Assembly (NCBI RefSeq): GCF_900103445.1
Contig: NZ_FNHS01000007.1
Location: 248,001-312,000, forward strand
DNA: 64,000 bases
Reading direction: 5' to 3'
Source of the DNA: Methylobacterium phyllostachyos
Lineage (GTDB): Bacteria; Pseudomonadota; Alphaproteobacteria; Rhizobiales; Beijerinckiaceae
Shown here in pieces: positions 1 through 7,394 of this stretch (position 1 is its first letter; every line of letters begins with the position of its first letter). The position numbers were made by a program, and so were the translations under genes. The notes under the pieces were generated by a model. That model was not told the origin of the DNA. It did no database searches and saw only the letters and a list, made by a program, of their open reading frames with translations.

Positions 1-2
1 TG

Positions 3-80
3 CCGGTGGCGCTCGGTCAGCGCTGGCAGGCCCGGATCGACGGGTTGCCGCTGCCCGATCTCGACCTCACCGTGATCTGA
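3..80 (+). CDS. C-terminal end of an unidentified protein
   Basis: The last 25 codons of a gene that begins before the window are visible, ending in TGA at 78-80 with the C-terminus LPDLDLTVI. The frame is open from the window edge and the codon use fits a G+C-rich gene. Too little remains to name the product. The next 100 bases hold no gene that I can support. Confidence 0.45.
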   Translation, partial: PVALGQRWQARIDGLPLPDLDLTVI

Positions 81-181
81 GGCGGGCGGCAGGGATTATC
101 GGGGGATCGCGCGATGGATCATGCGCCGGCCCCGGGGTCCAGGTCTTGGCGCTGTCAAGTTGCCATGCCACATCCAAGAGC

Positions 182-418
182 ATGCCTGGTCGCGCGCGGA
201 GACGCTACACCACCTTCCTGGTCGCCGTGACGCCGGAGCGCACCCGCAAGGCGCCGCGCCCGGTGGTCTACGCCGTGATGAAACCCAATGCCGAGGAGGC
301 CCTGGACGCCGTCCGCGGCCTCGCCGAACCCCAGGCCGACGTCGCTTTGGTCGGCGGGCTCTCCACCCGGATCGCCAAGGCGCTCAAGCTGAAGCCCGAC
401 GAGCCGCGCGCGGTGTGA
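182..418 (+). CDS. Small conserved-type hypothetical protein
   Basis: A basic, soluble protein of about 78 residues starts at MPGRARRRYT. An upstream ATG at 146 is in frame, but the stretch before 182 looks non-coding. The C-terminal half (AVMKPNAEEALDAVRGL, then ADVALVGGLSTRIAKAL) reads like a small alpha/beta fold. There is no signal peptide, membrane segment or recognised motif. It stands alone between the truncated first gene and the M20 hydrolase. It could be a false gene call, although its third-position GC fits a real gene. I do not recognise a function. Confidence 0.45.
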   Translation: MPGRARRRYTTFLVAVTPERTRKAPRPVVYAVMKPNAEEALDAVRGLAEPQADVALVGGLSTRIAKALKLKPDEPRAV

Positions 419-625
419 GGCTCCCAGCTTCCATCCGTTCGTCGCCGGAATCCAGGCGGGTTGAGCGGAAGGTGGCTACTCTCGACCCAACCCCGTCGTC
501 CGAACAGCCTCGGACTCGTCCCGAAAGCGGCCATCTTCGATGAAGACGCGGGGTCTGCATCGTCTAACATGGCTGCCCCGGAGCCCGCCGTCGACAAAGA
601 GGCGAAACGTCATGGGGAAGCACCA

Positions 626-1756
626 ATGCCTCTCAACGGTCTCGACCTCGCGCAGCAGCTCATACGGTTCCGATCGATCAATCCGCCGGGTGAGGAGAAA
701 GCGTGTTCCGAGTTCATTGCGCGACTGTTGACCGAGCACGGGTTCGACGTCGCCAGCTACGCGTTCGCCAAAGATCGACCGACGCTGGTCGCGCGCATCC
801 CTGGATTGGCAGGTGGCAAGCCGCTCTGCTTCACCGGGCACATCGACGTCGTGCCCCTCGGATCGAACGAATGGCGATTCCCGCCTTTCGAAGGGGTCGT
901 GCAGGATGGCCGGCTGTACGGCCGCGGTGCCAGCGACATGAAGGCCGGCGTAGCCGCGTTCATCGCGGCTGTGTGCAACCTGATCGAGGACGGGCACAGC
1001 TTCCGCCGCGGTGTCACGCTCGTGATCACCGCCGGAGAGGAGACGGGGTGTGAAGGCGCCTTCCATGTCGGTCGCGAGAAAGCCCTCGGGCCGGCCGAAC
1101 TCCTGATTGTGGCCGAGCCGACGTCTAACGCCCCCATATTCGCCCACAAGGGCTCGCTTCGCGTCGTCGTTTCTGCGCGCGGGAGGACGGCACATTCCTC
1201 GATGCCGCATGAGGGCGAGAACGCCATCAGCAAGGCAGCGGAGTGGATCCGGACGCTTGAGGGCCACGATTTCGGCGCCCGTCATCCCTTGCTCGGTAGC
1301 GCCACAGCCTGCGTCACCACTGTCCGCGGTGGGGAAAATATCAATTCCGTCCCCGACTTCGCCGAGTTCACCATAGATATCCGGACCCTGCCGGAGCAGA
1401 AGCACGCGGCGCTGATCGCCGAACTGAGCCACCTCTTCGGATCAGAGGCTGAGATCCGCGTGGTCACGAGCTTCCCTGGATTCGCCACTGATCCGGACGA
1501 TCCGTCGGCCGCTCCGCTCCTGTCTCTGCTGCGCGAGCGCACGGGCGCGCCGGCGGAACCAGCCGGGGCGCCCTACTTCACCGATGCGTCGGCGCTCGTG
1601 CCGGCCTTCGACGGCGTCGCCACGGTGGTCATCGGACCCGGCGAAGCGGCGCAGTGTCATAAGACGGACGAGTACTGCCTCGTCGAGCGCATTGAGGAGG
1701 CGCAAGCCATCTACAGAGACTTGATGCTCCGGATGTGCTGCGGCCATGCGGAGTGA
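626..1756 (+). CDS. M20 family amidohydrolase (ArgE/DapE-like deacylase)
   Basis: This is a 376-residue dinuclear zinc hydrolase of the M20 family, which includes acetylornithine deacetylase and succinyl-diaminopimelate desuccinylase. The metal and catalytic residues are in order: GHID (H72, D74), SDMK (D104), GEETG (general base E138, metal E139), VAEPT (E164) and CHKTDE near the C-terminus (H345). The dimerisation or lid domain lies between about residues 175 and 285, with RTAHSSMPHEGENA. The start at 626 was chosen because GGGGAAG lies just upstream and the length matches the family; the frame is open further 5' without homology. No lysine or arginine genes adjoin it, so the substrate is unknown. 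A peptide or N-acyl amino acid is likely. Confidence 0.85.
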   Translation: MPLNGLDLAQQLIRFRSINPPGEEKACSEFIARLLTEHGFDVASYAFAKDRPTLVARIPGLAGGKPLCFTGHIDVVPLGSNEWRFPPFEGVVQDGRLYGRGASDMKAGVAAFIAAVCNLIEDGHSFRRGVTLVITAGEETGCEGAFHVGREKALGPAELLIVAEPTSNAPIFAHKGSLRVVVSARGRTAHSSMPHEGENAISKAAEWIRTLEGHDFGARHPLLGSATACVTTVRGGENINSVPDFAEFTIDIRTLPEQKHAALIAELSHLFGSEAEIRVVTSFPGFATDPDDPSAAPLLSLLRERTGAPAEPAGAPYFTDASALVPAFDGVATVVIGPGEAAQCHKTDEYCLVERIEEAQAIYRDLMLRMCCGHAE

Positions 1757-1774
1757 GGCCCAGCGACCGAAGCC

Positions 1775-2482
1775 TCAATCCACCGCGAGCCGGTAGCCCA
1801 CCCCCCGCACGGTCTGCAAAAAGACCGGGTTGGCGGGATCGACCTCGGTCTTGCGGCGCAGGCGGTTGATCTGGACGTCGACCGTGCGCTCGGCGGCTGC
1901 GCCCCCGCTCCCTGCGAGCTGCTCGCGCTCCACGTTGGCGCCGCCGGCCAGCGCCAGGATGGTCAGGATCTCGCGCTCGCGCTCGGTGATGCGGATCAGC
2001 TCATCGTCCCGGCGCAATTCGCCCCGGTCGATCCGGAACGCGAAGGGCCCGAACGTCACGCTCTCGGCCGCCGCCTCGCGGGGACGCACGCCGCGCTTGA
2101 TGATGTTGTTGAGCCGGAGCGTCAGCTCCCGCGGCTCGAAGGGTTTGGGCAGGTAATCGTCGGCTCCGATCTCCAGGCCCATCACCCGGTCGTTCGGATT
2201 GGAGCGCGCCGTGAGCATCAGGATCGGCACCCGGGAGGTTTCGCGCACGCTGCGGGCGTAATCGAAGCCGTTCTCGCCGGGCATCATCACGTCGAGCACC
2301 ATGGCGTCGAACACCACGCTCTGCGCCCGGGCCCGGGCCTCGGCGGCGCTCGCCGCCGCGGTGACCCGGAACCCCTGGTCGGTGAGGTAACGGGCGAGCA
2401 GCTCGCGCAGGCGGCGGTCGTCGTCGACCACCAGCACGTGCGGGGCCTCATCGGGCAGGTCGGCCCGGGCGGGATGGCTCAT
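1775..2482 (-). CDS. OmpR-family response regulator (PetR-like)
   Basis: This 235-residue two-component response regulator has a receiver domain at residues 15-130, with acidic pocket VVDDD, phospho-acceptor D64 in MVLDVMMPGENG and K113 in PKPFEPREL. A winged-helix DNA-binding domain follows and ends RTVDVQINRLRRKTEVDP. Its start codon overlaps the stop of the upstream MarR-type gene by 4 bp, so the two are co-translated. The pair matches the petP-petR arrangement known from Rhodobacter and kept widely in alphaproteobacteria, where PetR is needed for cytochrome bc1 gene expression. No histidine kinase is nearby, so the partner kinase is elsewhere or absent. The targets in this organism are inferred only by analogy. 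Confidence 0.88.
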   Translation of the reverse strand: MSHPARADLPDEAPHVLVVDDDRRLRELLARYLTDQGFRVTAAASAAEARARAQSVVFDAMVLDVMMPGENGFDYARSVRETSRVPILMLTARSNPNDRVMGLEIGADDYLPKPFEPRELTLRLNNIIKRGVRPREAAAESVTFGPFAFRIDRGELRRDDELIRITEREREILTILALAGGANVEREQLAGSGGAAAERTVDVQINRLRRKTEVDPANPVFLQTVRGVGYRLAVD

Positions 2483-3024
2483 GCGCCGCCCCCGTCGCTC
2501 CCGCGCCGCGCCATCAGACGCTGGACCGCCGGCCGATCCTCCGGCTCGATCATCGCCATCAGAAAATCCTCCGGCGAGCCCCGGGCATCCGGCGCGGCCA
2601 GCGCCCGGGCGAGGCGGCGCGCCTGGACGCGGGTCAGGTCGGCGGCCAGTTCCGCCCCGGAGGCCGTGCAGTACAGGAGACGCTGGCGCCGGTCGCTGGA
2701 TCCGGGCTTCTGCGCGACGTAGCCCTGGCCGATCAGATCCTTGAGCACCCGGTTGAGGCTCTGCTTGGTGATCCGCAGGATGTCGAGGAGTTCGGCGATG
2801 GTCAGGCCGGGATAGCGGTCGACGAAGTGCAGCACCCGGTGGTGCGCCCGGCCGAAGCCGTAATCCGCCAGGATCCGGTCTGGGTCGCCCACGAAGTCGC
2901 GATAGGCGAAGAACAGGAGTTCGATCAGGTCGTCGCTGCCGAGGGCGGCCGGCGCGGCCCCCGGGACGGGTGTCGCCGCGAAGCTCTCCACGAAGGCCTC
3001 TTGGCGCGGGGCTGTCCGTGTCAC
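2479..3024 (-). CDS. MarR-family transcriptional regulator (PetP-like)
   Basis: This protein of about 181 residues is a MarR-type winged helix. The recognition region includes PGLTIAELLDILRITKQSLNRVL, and the wing is GYVAQKPGSSDRRQRLL. I place the start at the GTG at 3024 because GGGAG lies about 9 bases upstream. A TTG at 3075 in the same frame has no ribosome-binding site. It is the first gene of a two-gene operon with the response regulator (ATGA overlap). In Rhodobacter capsulatus the homologous pair PetP/PetR acts together on respiratory gene expression. The effector ligand is unknown. The 3025-3164 gap to the divergent amidohydrolase gene probably holds promoters for both directions. 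Confidence 0.82.
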   Translation of the reverse strand: MTRTAPRQEAFVESFAATPVPGAAPAALGSDDLIELLFFAYRDFVGDPDRILADYGFGRAHHRVLHFVDRYPGLTIAELLDILRITKQSLNRVLKDLIGQGYVAQKPGSSDRRQRLLYCTASGAELAADLTRVQARRLARALAAPDARGSPEDFLMAMIEPEDRPAVQRLMARRGSDGGGA

Positions 3025-3164
3025 GGGGCGGCCGCTCCCAACGGGTGATAGGTCAGTCCCCGTGACGTTTCTCAAGGCGGCCCGGGCCCGTCAACCCTGG
3101 GCTTGGCGGTGACGCGACGGTTGCCGGCACTCCCTCCGCTCCGCTAGGCAGGGCTATCGGAGCA

Positions 3165-4550
3165 ATGGGAGCGGTCGGACGCATGGCGCAAGCAGCTGAA
3201 CCGGCACCACGCCGCCTCTGGATCCGCAACCCGCTCGCCATCCTGGCCGTGGGGGCCGAAGGCGGGATCGTGGTGGAGGGCACCCGGATCGTCGAACACG
3301 TGGCGGCGGGTGCCCAGCCCAGCCGCCCGGTGGACGAGACCTTTGATGCATCGCGCCACGTGGTGATCCCCGGGCTGATCAACACCCACCACCACGCCTT
3401 CCAGACGCTGACCCGCGCCCATCCGATCGCGATCAACAAGCCGCTCTTCCCCTGGCTGAAGGCGCTCTACACGATCTGGGGGCGGATCACCCCGGAGGCG
3501 TTCCGGCTCGCCACGCGGGTCGCCTATACCGAGCTGCTGCTCTCGGGCTGCACCACGGCGGGCGACCACCATTACCTGTTCCCGAAGGGGCTGGAGGATT
3601 CGGTCGACGTCCAGGTGGACGAGGCCCGGGCGCTGGGCATCCGTGCCTTCGTGACCCGCGGCTCGATGAGCCTGTCCGACCGGGAGGGCGGCCTGCCGCC
3701 CCAGGCGCTGACGCAGGACGACGACACGATCCTCTCCGACAGTGAGAGGGTGCTGAACCTGTTCCATGACCCTGCTCCCGGCGCGATGGTGCAGATCGGG
3801 CTCGCGCCGTGCTCGCCCTTTGCGGTGACGAAGCGCCTGATGCGCGAGAGTGCGGATCTCGCCGCCCGCTACGGCTGCCGGCTGCACACCCATCTCGGCG
3901 AGACGCTCGACGAGGACGATTACTGCCAGTCGATGTTCCAGTGCCGGCCGGTGGAGTATCTGGAGGAGGTTGGCTGGCTGAACGACCAGGTGTGGCTCGC
4001 CCACGGCATCCATTTCAACGACGCGGAGGTCGCCCGGCTCGGCAAGGCGGGGGTCGGCGTGTGCCACTGCCCGACCTCGAACATGACCCTGGCGTCTGGC
4101 CGCTGCCGCACCTGCGAGCTGGAGGCGGCGGGGTCCCCCGTGGGGCTCGGGGTCGACGGCTCGGCCTCGAATGACAGCTCGAACCTCATGGAGGGCGTGC
4201 GCCACGCGGTGATGCTGAGCCGGCTCACCTATGGCGCGGAGGCGGTGACGCATCTCGACGCGCTCCGCTGGGCGAGCGAGGGGTCGGCCGCGTGCCTGGG
4301 CCGCTCCGATATCGGTCGGATCGAGGTGGGGCGGGAGGCAGATCTCGCGCTGTTCACCCTGGACGAGCTGCGCTTTTCCGGCGCCCACGATCCGCTGGCG
4401 GCCCTGGTCCTGTGCGGCGCCCACCGGGCCGACCGGGTGATGGTGGCGGGGCGCTGGCGGGTGATCGACGGGCAGCCAGTGGGGGTCGATGTGGGTCGCC
4501 TGCGCGAGGACCATTCGCGGTTGGCGGTGGCGCTGTTCGGGGGCGCGTAA
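3165..4550 (+). CDS. 8-oxoguanine deaminase-like amidohydrolase
   Basis: This 461-residue metal-dependent hydrolase belongs to the cytidine/guanine/8-oxoguanine deaminase group (the subfamily often named SsnA/AtzA-like). The metal-binding HxH lies in NTHHHAFQTLTRA (H75, H77). Later ligands are the histidines in LHTHLGETLDE and WLAHGIHFND and the aspartate in GLGVDGSASND. The TLTRA..AINKPLFPWL region following HxH is typical of proteins annotated as 8-oxoguanine deaminases. These convert 8-oxoguanine to urate in oxidised-purine breakdown. The start at 3165 has CGGAG upstream; an ATG at 3183 is an alternative. No other purine catabolic gene adjoins it, so the exact substrate is inferred. Confidence 0.8.
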   Translation: MGAVGRMAQAAEPAPRRLWIRNPLAILAVGAEGGIVVEGTRIVEHVAAGAQPSRPVDETFDASRHVVIPGLINTHHHAFQTLTRAHPIAINKPLFPWLKALYTIWGRITPEAFRLATRVAYTELLLSGCTTAGDHHYLFPKGLEDSVDVQVDEARALGIRAFVTRGSMSLSDREGGLPPQALTQDDDTILSDSERVLNLFHDPAPGAMVQIGLAPCSPFAVTKRLMRESADLAARYGCRLHTHLGETLDEDDYCQSMFQCRPVEYLEEVGWLNDQVWLAHGIHFNDAEVARLGKAGVGVCHCPTSNMTLASGRCRTCELEAAGSPVGLGVDGSASNDSSNLMEGVRHAVMLSRLTYGAEAVTHLDALRWASEGSAACLGRSDIGRIEVGREADLALFTLDELRFSGAHDPLAALVLCGAHRADRVMVAGRWRVIDGQPVGVDVGRLREDHSRLAVALFGGA

Positions 4551-4555
4551 GTCTC

Positions 4556-4605
4556 GGTTTCAAAAGGTTTGAGACCTTTTGGGGGTGCAGGGCAGAGCCC
4601 TGCGG
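4556..4605. repeat. Double hairpin, family C intergenic repeat (copy C1)
   Basis: Two perfect inverted repeats lie back to back just after the amidohydrolase stop. CAAAAGGT/ACCTTTTG is at 4561-4581 with a 5-base loop, and GCAGGGC/GCCCTGC is at 4587-4603 with loop AGA. Related AAAGG...CCTTT and CAGGGC...GCCC pairs recur near 25700, 30955, 37552 and 38541. It may work as a transcription terminator for the amidohydrolase gene. Confidence 0.7.
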
Positions 4606-4631
4606 GCAGTCGCAATTGCTCAGACCAGAAA

Positions 4632-4653
4632 TTTGTAGTAACGTTTCTACAAA
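4632..4653. promoter_or_regulatory. 22-bp palindromic operator candidate of the Phd/PIN locus
   Basis: The element reads TTTGTAG-T-AACGTT-T-CTACAAA. It is perfectly symmetric over 22 bp except for the T/T pairs at 4639 and 4646. It lies 30 bp before the antitoxin start, where Phd/YefM antitoxins usually bind to repress their own operon. It is A+T-rich in a 70% G+C setting, which suggests selection. Binding is inferred. Confidence 0.65.
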
Positions 4654-4682
4654 AGCTGTTCGATCTTATCTGAGCTTTGAGC

Positions 4683-4940
4683 ATGGCGGTCACCACTCTC
4701 ACAAGCCGAGAATTCAATCAGGATACGGGCCGCGCCAAGAAGGCAGCGGCCGATGGACCTGTCTTCATCACTGATCGCGGCAAGCCTGCACATGTCCTGC
4801 TCAGCATTGCCGAGTACGAGCGACTGACAGGGCAGCAGCCCAGTATCATCGAAGCTTTGGGGTGGCCGGCGGGCATCGAGGATGTCGAGATCGAGTTTCC
4901 GCGTTCCGGCGATTTGCCTAGGGCGGCCGACTTCTCCTGA
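4683..4940 (+). CDS. Phd/YefM-family antitoxin
   Basis: This 85-residue antitoxin has the Phd/YefM N-terminal DNA-binding fold: MAVTTLTSREFNQDTG, then KKAAADGPVFITDRGKPAHVLLS and the helix IAEYERLTGQ. The C-terminal 30 residues (IEDVEIEFPRSGD) are the expected disordered toxin-binding tail. The start is the ATG at 4683; an in-frame TTG two codons upstream is less likely. The stop overlaps the toxin start (TGATG), so the pair is co-translated. A 22-bp palindrome upstream is the likely operator. The locus sits between two core genes, which fits gain by transfer. Confidence 0.9.
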   Translation: MAVTTLTSREFNQDTGRAKKAAADGPVFITDRGKPAHVLLSIAEYERLTGQQPSIIEALGWPAGIEDVEIEFPRSGDLPRAADFS

Positions 4941-5371
4941 TGTTCCTGCTCGACACCAACGTCGTTTCGGAGCTGCGCAAGGCGCGGACCGGTAGGGCCG
5001 ATCCACGAGTCACAGCCTGGGCGAGCACGATACCGGCGAGCGAACTCTTCCTCTCGGTGATCGTCATTCAGGAATTAGAGATCGGAATACTGCAGGTCGA
5101 ACGAAGGGATACGGCTCAAGCGGCGCTCCTGCGCGCGTGGCTGGAGGATCATGTCCTACCGACCTTCTCCGATCGCATCTTGCCCATCGATGCAGCCATC
5201 GCCCGTCGCAGCGCACGCCTGCATGTTCCGGATCCCCGGCCCTACCGCGATGGGCTGATGGCCGCTACGGCGCTCGTCCGAGGCGCGACGGTGGTAACCC
5301 GCAACGTCGTTGACTTCGCGAGGACCGGTGTGTCCCTGCTGAACCCTTGGGAAAGTTCCGCGCGGCCTTGA
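4940..5371 (+). CDS. PIN-domain toxin (VapC/FitB-like ribonuclease)
   Basis: This 143-residue PIN-domain protein is the toxin of the Phd/PIN pair. Acidic active-site residues are visible: D5 in FLLDTNVVSEL, the glutamate in IQELEIGIL, and the aspartates in PYRDGLMAATAL and NVVDFARTG. The spacing VVSELRK...RVTAWAS and LEIGILQVERRD resembles the FitB branch rather than short VapC toxins. PIN toxins cleave RNA, often tRNA, when not held by their antitoxin. Translation is coupled to the antitoxin through the TGATG overlap. Its own stop codon lies in the bulge of a strong hairpin that separates it from the convergent ftfL. Confidence 0.9.
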   Translation: MFLLDTNVVSELRKARTGRADPRVTAWASTIPASELFLSVIVIQELEIGILQVERRDTAQAALLRAWLEDHVLPTFSDRILPIDAAIARRSARLHVPDPRPYRDGLMAATALVRGATVVTRNVVDFARTGVSLLNPWESSARP

Positions 5372-5392
5372 GCCAACCTTGGCAAGGCCGCG
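5361..5392. terminator. Bidirectional hairpin between the PIN toxin and ftfL
   Basis: CGCGGCCTT (5361-5369) pairs with AAGGCCGCG (5384-5392), and inside it GCCAA pairs with TTGGC around a CC loop. This gives a 14-bp stem with a single GA bulge. The bulge belongs to the toxin TGA stop. There is no T-run, so it could stop transcription or stabilise both convergent mRNAs. Confidence 0.55.
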
Positions 5393-5400
5393 CGCGCTTC

Positions 5401-7074
5401 TCAGAACAGCCCGTCGATCTGCCCGTTGGCATCCAGCCGGATCGTGTCGGCGGCCGGCACCCGGGGGAGGCCCGGCATGGTCATGATCTCCCCGCAGATC
5501 GCCACCACGAAGCCGGCGCCGGCCGAGAGCCGGACGTCGCGCACGCCCACGATATGCCCCTCGGGCGCACCCATCAGGGTCGGGTCGGTGGAGAACGAGT
5601 ACTGGGTCTTGGCCATGCAGATCGGCAGGTGGCCGTAGCCGTCCTTCTCGAAGGTGGCGAGCTTGCCGGCCGCCTTGGTCTCGATCTGGATGTCGGCGGC
5701 CCCGTAGAGCTTGGTGGCGATCGCCCGGATCTTGTCGGTGAGCGGTGCTTCGGTCTCGTAGGCGTGCCGGATCGGCGCCGGCTCAGCCTGGGCAAGCTTC
5801 ACCACCGCGCGGGCCAGTTCCTCGGCCCCGGCGCCGCCCTCCGCCCAGTGGCGGCAAGTGATCGCCTCCACGTCGAGGCGCGCGCGGCACAGCTCCTTCA
5901 GCTTGGCGTGTTCGGCGTCCGTGTCGGCGTAGAAGTGGTTGACGCCGACCACCACCGGCAGGCCGAAGCCGCGCAGATTCGTCACGTGCCGGGCGAGATT
6001 CGCAAACCCCTTCTCCAGGGCGTCGATGTTCTCGGCTCCGAGGTTCTTCTTGTCGACGCCGCCATGCATCTTGAGGGCGCGGATCGTCGCCACGACCACG
6101 ACCGCCGAGGGGGTCAGGCCCGCCTGCCGGCACTTGATGTCCAGGAATTTTTCCGCCCCGAGATCGGCGCCGAAGCCGGCTTCCGTCACCGTGTACTCGG
6201 CGAGCCGCAGGCCGGCCCGGGTGGCGATCACCGAGTTGCAGCCGTGGGCGATGTTGGCGAAGGGGCCGCCATGGATCAGCGCCGGGTTGCCCTCAAGCGT
6301 CTGCACGAGGTTCGGCTGCAAGGCGTCCTTGAGCAGCACCGTCATGGCGCCGGTCGCCTTCACGTCCTTGAGGGTGACGAGCTTGCGGTCCCGGGTCTCG
6401 GCGATGACGATGCGGCCGAGGCGCTCCTCCAGGTCGGCGAGGTCCTTGGCAAGGCAGAACACCGCCATCACCTCCGAGGCCACCGTGATGTCGAACCCGT
6501 CCTCGCGCGGGAAGCCGTTGGCGACGCCGCCGAGCGATTGGGTGATCTGGCGCAAAGCCCGGTCGTTCATGTCGACGACGCGGCGCCAGTGGATGCGGCG
6601 GACGTCGATGTTGAGCTCGTTCGCCCAGTAGACGTGGTTGTCGATCAGCGCGGCCGCGAGGCTGTGGGCCGCCGTGATGGCGTGGAAGTCGCCGGTGAAG
6701 TGGAGGTTGATCTGCTCCATCGGCACGACCTGCGCCTTGCCGCCGCCGGCCGCCCCGCCCTTCATGCCGAAGCACGGCCCGAGCGAGGGCTCGCGCAGGC
6801 AGATCATGGTCTTCTCGCCGATGCGGTTCAGCGCGTCGCCGAGGCCCACCGTGGTGGTGGTCTTGCCCTCGCCGGCCGGGGTCGGGGAGATCGCGGTGAC
6901 CAGCACGAGCTTGCCGGGCTTCTTGTTCTCCAGCCCGGTGATGTAGCCGTGGTCGATCTTGGCGATGTGCTTGCCGTAATGGTGGAGCGCGTCGTCCGGG
7001 ATGCCGAGCTTTTCCGCAACCTGCGCGATCGGCTTCAGGGTCGCGGCGCGGGCGATCTCGATATCTGACGGCAT
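5401..7074 (-). CDS. ftfL: Formate-tetrahydrofolate ligase
   Basis: This 557-residue enzyme joins formate to tetrahydrofolate using ATP and makes 10-formyl-H4F. In Methylobacterium this step is the entry of formate-derived C1 units into assimilation through the serine cycle. The P-loop [24 protein letters not shown] segment lies at about residues 64-81 ([11 protein letters not shown] is clear). Other hallmark blocks are [29 protein letters not shown] and the C-terminal [11 protein letters not shown]. Length and sequence are full. The start at 7074 follows GGAGGGA. An inverted repeat about 150 bp upstream could be a regulatory site. Regulation by a LysR-type serine-cycle regulator is possible but not shown here. 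Confidence 0.96.
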   Translation of the reverse strand: MPSDIEIARAATLKPIAQVAEKLGIPDDALHHYGKHIAKIDHGYITGLENKKPGKLVLVTAISPTPAGEGKTTTTVGLGDALNRIGEKTMICLREPSLGPCFGMKGGAAGGGKAQVVPMEQINLHFTGDFHAITAAHSLAAALIDNHVYWANELNIDVRRIHWRRVVDMNDRALRQITQSLGGVANGFPREDGFDITVASEVMAVFCLAKDLADLEERLGRIVIAETRDRKLVTLKDVKATGAMTVLLKDALQPNLVQTLEGNPALIHGGPFANIAHGCNSVIATRAGLRLAEYTVTEAGFGADLGAEKFLDIKCRQAGLTPSAVVVVATIRALKMHGGVDKKNLGAENIDALEKGFANLARHVTNLRGFGLPVVVGVNHFYADTDAEHAKLKELCRARLDVEAITCRHWAEGGAGAEELARAVVKLAQAEPAPIRHAYETEAPLTDKIRAIATKLYGAADIQIETKAAGKLATFEKDGYGHLPICMAKTQYSFSTDPTLMGAPEGHIVGVRDVRLSAGAGFVVAICGEIMTMPGLPRVPAADTIRLDANGQIDGLF

Positions 7075-7220
7075 GGGCGTTCCCTCCCTGAATCACGGGC
7101 CCGGAGCCCGCCGCCGGCTGTTGCCGTGCGGATGTCCACCCGTGCGGGCGGCCGCCCGCGAACGGCTGCGCACTGTGCGTCAAACGAATGGGAAAAGCGC
7201 GTCGATTTTTATGAGGTGGG

Positions 7221-7239
7221 CGACAAAATACCTTTGTCG
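7221..7239. promoter_or_regulatory. Inverted repeat upstream of ftfL
   Basis: CGACAAA-ATACC-TTTGTCG is a perfect 7-bp dyad with a 5-base spacer, about 150 bp before the ftfL start and inside the only A+T-richer patch of this intergenic region. It could be an operator or a small hairpin. The bound protein is unknown. Confidence 0.35.
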
Positions 7240-7293
7240 ATGGTGAACGGGCACAGGCCGCCCGGGACTGGCGAAGGCGGCCCCCAACCCGTC

Positions 7294-7380
7294 TTTGCGA
7301 GCGGAGCGAAGCAACCCAGGGCCGCGCTACGTCCTGATAAGTCCCGCTGCCCTGGGTCGCTTCGCTGCGCTCGCGATGAC
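7294..7380. repeat. Long intergenic palindrome, family A (copy A1)
   Basis: The left arm TGCGAGCGGAGCGAAGC.ACCCAGGG (7296-7321) and the right arm CCCTGGGTCGCTTCGCTGCG... (7350-7379) are near-perfect complements around a 28-base centre. The same arms recur at 9422, 13434, 16325 and 61396. It fills most of the 320-bp gap between the ftfL start and the end of the TPR gene; no gene is visible there. Confidence 0.85.
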
Positions 7381-7394
7381 GGTGCAGTCCGCTA

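Noticed and set aside
626..1756. Assignment of the M20 enzyme as DapE of the lysine pathway
   Set aside because: Catalytic residues fit several M20 deacylases. dapD is 37 kb away and the sequence does not single out succinyl-diaminopimelate, so I left the substrate open.
5347..7068. Long frame antisense to ftfL
   Set aside because: Shadow of the ftfL gene. It is rich in Arg, His and Asp, with no motif, while the minus strand encodes a full-length enzyme.
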